From Tilletia caries (Eukaryota; Basidiomycota; Exobasidiomycetes; Tilletiales; Tilletiaceae): a stretch of DNA of 64,000 bases. Of this stretch, positions 57,425 through 64,000 are shown piece after piece. How positions within the stretch are numbered: position 1 is the stretch's first letter; each line of letters opens with the position of its first letter. Under the pieces are notes generated by a model, which saw only the letters and a program-made list of their open reading frames with translations, made no database searches and was not told where the DNA came from. Location: the NCBI GenBank assembly GCA_032718865.1, contig JALUTQ010000033.1:1178001-1242000 (forward strand), read 5' to 3'. The position numbers and the translations under genes were made by a program.

Positions 57425-60400
57425 CCCACCCCGGGGAACTTTGACAAGATACTCATGGACATCAAGAAAAAAGGTCAGCCTTCCTCTCGGCAGCCCACCT
57501 CTACCGCCGGAACGTCATCGTCGCTCGGAGTCGGTTCAAAGCTCCATGTCCCGACTCGAAAAGGATCGGTCTCCCCCGTACGCGCAAGCACACGAGCGCG
57601 TACGCAGAACCGCAGATACAGCGGCAACTTTGAACTCTCGGGTGACGAAGGATCTCGCGGACGCCAAGGGAAGGCCGCTTCTCCGTCGGACCGATCAGAT
57701 CCTGCCGATGACGATGGCGATATCACGGTTGTCGGTCGTAAACACCGCAAGACCATCCTTGACGACAGCGACGACGAAGATGAAGACGCTCTTCCGGCCT
57801 CCCCCGTGAGAAAGAAGCGTAAGAAGGGCACGGATCGATCCAGCGCAGAAACTGCTCCAAAGAAGAAGTTTCGCCCGACGCAACAGGAACAAGAAGTCTA
57901 CACCAATACCAGAGCATCTTCTGCGGTGCAATCCCATCATCGAGGATCTGCACCTCGATTGTCGGGTCAGGCTTTGAATGACGCGCGGATCGAACAGGAC
58001 GGCGATGGGCCCGACAATGACCAGGCAGCACAAGACGAATGCGAGCGCCGAGGGTTTGGGGCTGAAGAAACGCGCAAAGCGCGAGCCGAAGCCAAGGATC
58101 GACAGAAGGACGTCGTTAGGGCAAAGAACGGGCAAATCCAAGACTGGCGATACCCTGCTCTCAACGAAGTCCAGAGCATCACAGTCCTGAAATACTTCGA
58201 CCCGGTTTCCAAGCTCGAACCGAGTCCTGGATTCATCAAGTCCATCACTTGGAAATGTCGTTGCTGCCACCGCACGTTTACTGCGGCTCCAGGGATTACC
58301 ACAAACCTCCTCGGACACCTGAACGCGAAACCAGGCAGAGGGCCATGCCCCGACCGGGACAATCCTTTGACAAAAGGTGTCGAACCCTGGATCCCGTCAT
58401 GGGCAAAGGACGACGAGTCTGCGCGTGTGCCCGAACCAGCGAAGGGACTTGATCTAGATGCAATGTCGCAGCGGTCCTTCATGTCGAAGTGGACGAAGCA
58501 GGTCCGTCGCTCCGCCCTCGAGACGCAAACCGCCAATCAACGGCGAGCGACCCTCGTTTGGATCGTGATGACCAGTCAGCCTTTCACAGCGGCTCGGAAT
58601 CAGCATTTTCGGAGGATGATGGCCAGAGCCAACACAGCTGTTGGGGAGTCAGCACTCAAGTCGGCACGCACGATCGGACGAGATCTCGACAAGATGCATT
58701 CTTCGCTGTTCACCCAGGCTATTGAAGCGATCAAGACGGCAAACACCAAGTTTTCCATCCAACACGATGGCTGGACGACACGTAACAGACGTGCGGCATT
58801 TCTCGCAGTGCACGCTAGCTGGATCGACGGCAACTTCGTTCGACGGGAGGCATGCATCGCGTTCAATCAGCTCGGCGCCGACCATACCGGAGCTACTTTT
58901 GCTGCGCACATCGTCTCCATTCTCAAAGAGAACAAGCTGTGGGACCATTGGTCGGGAGTCATTGTCTCCGACGCTGCCGAGTCCAACATCCGCGCATCGC
59001 GCTTTATTCAACTGGAAGTCGACAGCGAAATCGGCTCCGTCGTCCCAATGCGGCACAAGATCGTCGACTCCCTTGTCCTTTGCTTTGCTCACGGACTCAA
59101 CCGCGCGGTTCTGGACGGTACGGCTGCAGCAGGAGCCGAGCTTGCTATGGTCGAGAAGGACAACGACAAAGTTCTTGCCCCTACGATTATGATCGACGAG
59201 ACCGAGGTCGGGGGCGGGCTGCGTCGATACACTGGGCTGGCTGCCGAGCAGGAGCTCAGCGTCGAGGAGAAGGAACTACAACAGGAAGAGGAGCAGATGC
59301 GCGCGGAGATGGCCGAGCTGATGGAAGAGCCTGTTCCGGATGGCGACGGCGAAGAAGGGGACGGAGAAGATGCAGATGCACTTAGTCCCGATGATGCCGA
59401 AATCGTCCAAGAATACGAGGCCTCGGACGTGGACGAAACTTCCTCAGCACTTACCCGAATTCACCAATGCTTGGTGAAGATTCGATCCTCCCCGAAATCA
59501 CTGACGCAGTTCACCGAACTCATCAAGAGCTCATACCCAGGAGAGAAGAAGAAGGTGGTTCCGATGCTTCGCAATGCGACGCGATGGAACTCAGCTCTGG
59601 TCGAGATGCGAGGCTGCGTTAACGTCCAACGGGCTTTTACAGCGCTGGTCAATTCGGACGAAACTGGCAAGTGGGGACCTTTCTCAATTTCGAGACCGGA
59701 ATGGTTGGCGATGGAGAAGCTCGTCGACGTTCTCGAGTGCGCTGAAGTGCTCAGTCTCGATGCCCAGTCGCGGGAAGCTTCGATCGGCGACGTCCTGTTC
59801 TTCCATCACGTCCTTCGAACAAATCTACAGCTTCAGCTCGACTCTCTCAAGGAGATCAGAGAAGGCACAGCTGCATACGGCGTGAAGAAGGCGATCATTG
59901 CGATGCAAAAAGCACGACAAGTACTTGAAGAGGACCAAGAAGAACGAGTTGATCATCGTAGCCACGCTCATGCATCCCGGATACCGGCTCGAATGGCTCG
60001 AAGCGCACTTTCCGTCACAGGCTCACGGTGCGCACGATCTGCTACGCGAATACCTCGACACATTCGTTGGCCGGGAATCAAGAGCCGAGGAGAATACCAT
60101 TCAGACGAAGTACGACCGCTTCATCGGAAGCCAGCGTTGCGCTCCAACATCTTCCAGCTCGCAGGCCGACGAAGTCGAGAAATACCTGTCGAAGCTATAC
60201 AGCTGGGGCGCAAACGACTTGCAGACAACGGACGGAGCAGTCGCGTGGTGGAAAAGACATGCGATGCTGCTTCCGCGACTCTCCATTCTCGCAAGAGTGG
60301 TGTTGTCGACCCCTGCAAGTACAGCGGTAGCGGAACGCGGTTTCAGTCACGCCGGGATCTTTTGCTCTCCTCGTCGAAACTTGGGCCCTTCCAGCATTCA

Positions 60401-60494
60401 GAAGCTGACGATGTCAAAGCTCCTGATGCTGAGCGGTTTCGATGGCTACGGTGAACCCGACATCGTCGATGAGCTTCCGCAGCTCACGCCCAAG
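57084..60494 (+). CDS. hAT transposase with BED-type zinc finger
   Basis: Exon 1 57084-57287 (MPSYAQELKLLDITGQWFCH) joins at 57371 (PRIDNSIVEAAFKQFES). A basic/acidic disordered part is followed by a BED-like finger (WKCRCCHRTF, then LLGHLNAKPGRGPC). The catalytic core has the first Asp in SIQHDGWTTRNRRAAFLAVH, the second in SGVIVSDAAESN, and CFAHGLNRAVL. After an acidic insertion come NATRWNSALVEMRG and the C-terminal Glu and dimerisation region (STPASTAVAERGFSHAGIF, then RNLGPSSIQKLTMSKLLML). The frame shifts once in a run of A near 59,912; removing one A restores continuity with the next frame. The natural C-terminus has been moved: past 60,494 the frame runs into the inserted terminus, while the expected continuation is found on the minus strand from 56,636 down to a stop at 56,547. 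Confidence 0.85.
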
Positions 60495-61657
60495 CAGTGG
60501 TCGGCATGGATGAGAAATCGGATGAGAGGGGGTCCTCATCCACATCCACATCCACATCCGATCAGAAATTTTCCCCTCATCCACATTCACATCCACCAGA
60601 TCCGATGTCACTCGGATGTCATTTGCTTATGTAATCCATTTTTCGGCGCGTGGCTGCCACTCACGTGGCAGCCCTCCGCACCCGACTTTCATCGGACCTC
60701 ATCGGATGTGAACGGGTGATGACCAGATGGCATCCGATGTTACTGCAGCTGACATCCGTTTACCATCGGATACTCCTTCGGCACTTCATTTGTGCCATCC
60801 TGCTCCTTACTTCCGCGTCTTCTCGTCACCAACGTACGGTTCCATACACCCTGTCAGCATCATGACATCCCAGACCGAACAGAAATCGCTCTCAAACTGC
60901 TTAAACGCTGCCTCCACGACGGAGTTGTCGATGCGAGGCTGAAGGCAGGAACAAGAAGAGACAGCGGATGTCAGCATCGAGACCCTATCCGTCGCAGCGC
61001 ATGAGTCATCTAGCTACTCACTCGTTTAGAGAAGTCGTATTCCTCGGGCTCCTTCTTGTCGATGAACTCGCCGTTGCATTCCAGGAAGGCCTTCCAGCTT
61101 GCGGTGGCCTGAGGGAACAGAGAGAGCGAAGAAAGCGCCTCGCCCATGGCCTCGGTCTCAAGGCCATGGCAAAACCATTGCCCGGTGATATCCAAGAGTT
61201 TGAGTTCCTGCGCGTATGATGGCATGGTCGGGAAACTTGCTGAAGGCAATGGATGTGGTGGTGGTGATGGAGCTGACCGGTGACAAAAAGTCCTTTTCAG
61301 CGTGCTGCGCATGGATGAGATCAGGTGATGGACCGATGCATTCTAACCAAAAGCAGACAATCATCCGATCTGACCGGGATCTAAGCCGATGACACCAAAA
61401 TTTGCAATTTCAAAAATCAAGAATCAGTTTAATGGCGGAAAAATTGGCTTTCACGTGCCTCAGCCGGATGTCATCCATGCATCAGCTGATGACGGTCGGA
61501 TGAGGGTCGGATTCGGAAGACATCCGGATGTATCTCATCCGCCTCATCCACATCCGAGCTGAAACCAAAATCAGCCGCCTCATCCACATCCACATCCGAT
61601 TGGTCGGATGATATGACATCCACATCCACCGGTCATCCACACCCATGCCGACCACTG
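60495..61657. mobile_element. 1.16-kb deletion-derivative portion of the hAT element
   Basis: Starts with the kinase-side terminus (390 bp) and switches at 60,884/60,885 to the inverted transposase-side terminus (about 773 bp). It is thus an internally deleted copy lacking most of both genes, with both termini intact. Its left end is preceded by CGCCCAAG and its right end by the outer target duplication, so it is not an independent later insertion. Confidence 0.85.
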
Positions 61658-61665
61658 TCCTTAGC
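61658..61665 (+). repeat. Target site duplication of the hAT element, right (TCCTTAGC)
   Basis: Matches 53,171-53,178 exactly. Confidence 0.9.
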
Positions 61666-64000
61666 CATCCCTTGTCCGCGCCATCCTTGTCCTCCCCTGA
61701 TCGCTTTGATCCATGAACCTTCGAGTCTGATCCGGACTGCTCGGGCCGGGGCAAAAGTCCAACACTCCCTCCTGCACCGTACCGAGAGGCGAGAGGCGAT
61801 GCTTGGCAGTCGCGGCCCGCAGACGAGATACGAGAAGCCGCAGTGGATGTCGATGCGCCGGCTCGATGGCGTGACGCACGCGTCGACGGGTTGCGGGCGG
61901 TCTTGGAGCTGGGACTCCCAGTGGCAGGTGACTGGTTCGTGGTCGCACAGCCGGGCTGGAAGATGGCCGTGGGGCATCGGAGGCAACGCAAGAATGCGCT
62001 GGTGCGTTGTCCTTGCCTGCGTCAGCGAGCGGTCGTGTGTCGCATGCCAGCCGGGTATCCAGCGACTCGTGGGGGCTTGGTCCGATGAAAAACCTTGGTC
62101 GTATTCGGGAGCTGTCAATCCGACGCTGTGCTGGCCGTATTCGTCGTTGCCGTGAGAGGCAAAGCACCAAGACTTGAAGCTCTGCAGCAATTGCCCCCCT
62201 CTGAGATCGCAGTAAGGAAAATGAGTGATCTGCTGGTCGTGGAGACAAGGAGCGCGCAATGCTGAGCGAGGTTCCCTCGCAATGGACCGGTGTTCACAGC
62301 TGCTTGCCGCTCTGCCGAGTGCCGAATGCTCGGTGTGAGATGGCGGTGGACCATCGAAGAAACAAGCCGTCGACGTTGTTGCGGCGTGTGTCCGAGACAG
62401 CAGCTGGTGATTTGCTGTTGTGTGCTCGATCGTGAACTGGGTTTGGCCAAAGGTGTGCTTCGTGATAGATGGCATAATTGGACCAATTTCACCCGTACCA
62501 CGAACCATCTCCACATCGTTCGCACATGACACCCCATTGTGAACATGCTTCTGCCGATCTGAGTTCACCCAAACATGCCACACTGCGGGCGCGGTTTGAC
62601 CGTGCGTGTCTGCGTGTTGCTTGGGATACAACCCAGCGGGCAACTGACCCATGCATCCTTGTGCACATATTTCTCCGAACATCTGCATGCCGTGTGCGCT
62701 CGGCGCGGGGCTGATGCGCGTGTCGTCCGCGAGAACTGCTTCGCCGAAGCCAGCGGAATGGACGCTATGAGCGTAGCCGGTCCTGGTGCTGATTGTAGAA
62801 ACCATGGTCGAGTTGCAGGGGTGCTGCGCCGCATTGCTCTTGGCGTGTGCAGGGATTGCAACATGCCCAAGGTGAGACTCTTGGAAGTCCCGACAAGCAG
62901 TGTCTTTGGCCGATAGAGACGTGATTGCCACTATCGCTGAGACAGACGAGCACGAGAGGGCTGCAGCGGCGGGGTCCTCGTCAACGTTGAGATCGCCATA
63001 GACGCAAGGGGATGTCGGTATCCGCATCGCTGCTATCGGTCCCGGGATCATGCTGCATCCGGGTGATGAGCTGGCGGACGGTGGTGACGATACTGTCTCG
63101 TGTCGGAACGCAGAGCAGGTGACCGTTGTCCTTGCGCACGCTGTTGATTCCTGCACGCGCGCTATCTGGACCGGCCGCTTGCTGTATGATGTCACACTCC
63201 GTGTGACAGTCCCAATTGCGTGCGCGACTACATCCGCCGTTCCGGCTCCCTCCTGCTGTGCTCCCTCCTGGACCGTTCGCACCTGTTGAGCTCCCTCCTT
63301 TTTCCATCTCTCCATCTGATGAGCTCCCTCCGGTCCCGTTCTCCGCTGCGTCCCATTCCCCTGACTCCCTGCTTCCAGAACTGCATGACCCGGTCGCCAC
63401 TGCAGTAGCTGAGCTGTGCTGAAGGAGAACCCGCAGCTCTTGGCATCGCCGTGGCTGTGATAAGCGGCGCCGTGACGGAAGGCTTGTGAGGTGTCCGCTG
63501 CTCCCGCGGGACTGATGATGAGCTCGCAGTCCTCGGTATCGCTGTGGCTGTGACCGATAGCACCGAGGCAGGAAACTGTGGCATGCTGGCGACTCCTTCA
63601 GCAGCTTCTGCAGCAGCTCGAGGTCGCCTTCGCGACTCCGTGGGCTGCACCTCGCGGGAGTCGAGGCCGATGCCGGGACAGAAAACTCGCTGCGCGTCGT
63701 TTGCTGCTGCTGCTGGGGATGCTGAAACGGCGGATCTTGTTGCAGCAGTCGATGCCGCAACTCGCGATGCCGCGCCTCGTGAGTGACACTGGAACGGGGT
63801 GGCACGGTAAGGTACCCGCGTTACGAGTGCTGGTGGTGGAGGAGGTCGAGACCACGTCTCCGATTGCATCGTTGTTCGCACAATCACCCCCGTAAGAGAA
63901 CCCAACCGCTTCGCTTCCTTCACCGCCGGCTCCACATGATCACCCCTTCCAGTCACAACTCCCCCCTTCACAACTCTCTCCGTCATCGCTCCCTTCACCA
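61666..64000 (-). other. Unrecognised region with long minus-strand open frames
   Basis: A minus-strand frame of 560 codons (63,315-61,633) and another of 274 codons (63,805-62,981) overlap here. The first has an unusual composition (rich in His, Ser, Thr, Ala), no domain I know, and its end lies within the hAT terminus. The second contains Gly/Ser-rich repeats (gagctccctcc units at about 63,230-63,345 on the plus strand) and a plausible C-terminus (IVTTVRQLITRMQHDPGTDS). A gene cut by the right window edge is possible. Function unknown. Confidence 0.25.

Larger units (their letters stand above)
53179..61657. mobile_element. Composite hAT transposon carrying a protein kinase gene
   Basis: Begins CAGTGGTCGGCATGG and ends with the inverse complement, flanked by TCCTTAGC. 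It contains four copies of the terminus: 53,179 (+), 56,645 (+), 60,495 (+) and 61,657 (-). Terminal regions are dense in ggatg/catcc motifs (catccacatcc runs), likely transposase-binding subterminal repeats. Contents in order: kinase gene (+), transposase gene (+), then a segment made of the kinase-side end (390 bp, direct copy) and the transposase-side end (about 780 bp, inverted copy). The 8-bp CTTGGGCG at 56,637-56,644 and its complement CGCCCAAG at 60,487-60,494 mark an internal insertion site; see findings for the derived history. Confidence 0.9.

Noticed and set aside
57344..58536. Long minus-strand frames opposite the hAT transposase
   Set aside because: Shadows of the real plus-strand coding sequence; no domain and no splice logic.
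60495..61657. Independent insertion of a short hAT element after the large one
   Set aside because: Its two flanks do not match each other: the left is CGCCCAAG and the right belongs to the outer duplication TCCTTAGC.

Overview
The window looks like nuclear DNA of a filamentous basidiomycete fungus. Genes have several short GT-AG introns (about 50-100 bp), overall GC is a little above 50 percent, and the recognisable host proteins are eukaryotic: cofilin, a SARAF/TMEM66 calcium-entry regulator, a PQ-loop vacuolar transporter, a PPP1R37-like leucine-rich-repeat protein and MLKL-type/TPR proteins. The transposons (Crypton, KDZ, hAT, IS630/Tc1-like) fit a basidiomycete; a smut-type fungus (Ustilaginomycotina) is my guess but is not proven.

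Layout. 0.7-5.0 kb: PQ-loop transporter (+) and a multi-pass membrane protein (-). 5.4-18.6 kb: a transposon-dense block holding a non-autonomous element with an 8-bp target duplication (5.46-6.65 kb), an IS630/Tc1-like element with a second, convergent gene (6.74-8.91 kb), a near-complete Crypton tyrosine-recombinase gene (9.1-12.7 kb), a decayed hAT element full of CTCCGCGGAG-type motifs (14.67-15.95 kb), and repeat-rich DNA. 18.8-26.8 kb: a long LRR protein (+), cofilin (-) and a short KH-domain protein (+). 27.3-31.1 kb: small putatively secreted proteins and gene fragments. 31.2-31.9 kb: a small inverted-repeat element enclosing a tRNA-like sequence. 32.2-39.7 kb: two tandem paralogues, both with an MLKL-like four-helix N-terminal domain; one carries a very long TPR array, the other has lost the array and ends in a second helical-bundle domain. 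40.6-46.9 kb: SARAF (+) and a 7TM protein with a long disordered tail (-), convergent.

47.9-61.7 kb is two large DNA transposons only 78 bp apart. The first (47,941-53,088) is a KDZ element with terminal inverted repeats of over 100 bp. Its transposase gene and an unknown coiled-coil protein gene face each other and share one CTAG that provides both stop codons. The second (53,179-61,657, target duplication TCCTTAGC) is a hAT element that carries, besides a BED/hAT transposase, a gene for a coiled-coil serine/threonine protein kinase with all catalytic motifs. Its present order can be explained step by step. An ancestral element of about 7.3 kb (kinase gene from one end, transposase gene from the other, convergent) received a 1.16-kb deletion derivative of itself between the two genes, leaving the duplication CTTGGGCG. 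Recombination between the resulting inverted repeats of about 0.78 kb then flipped the transposase half.

The most striking theme is that three unrelated DNA-transposon superfamilies in one window (IS630/Tc1-like, KDZ, hAT) share one plan: transposase plus a second convergent gene, each gene starting just inside a terminal repeat. The transposon-borne kinase is the best candidate for an undescribed system. Several element genes are broken by single-base shifts, many in homopolymers, so assembly error and real decay have to be told apart. The last 2.3 kb shows long open frames but nothing I recognise.
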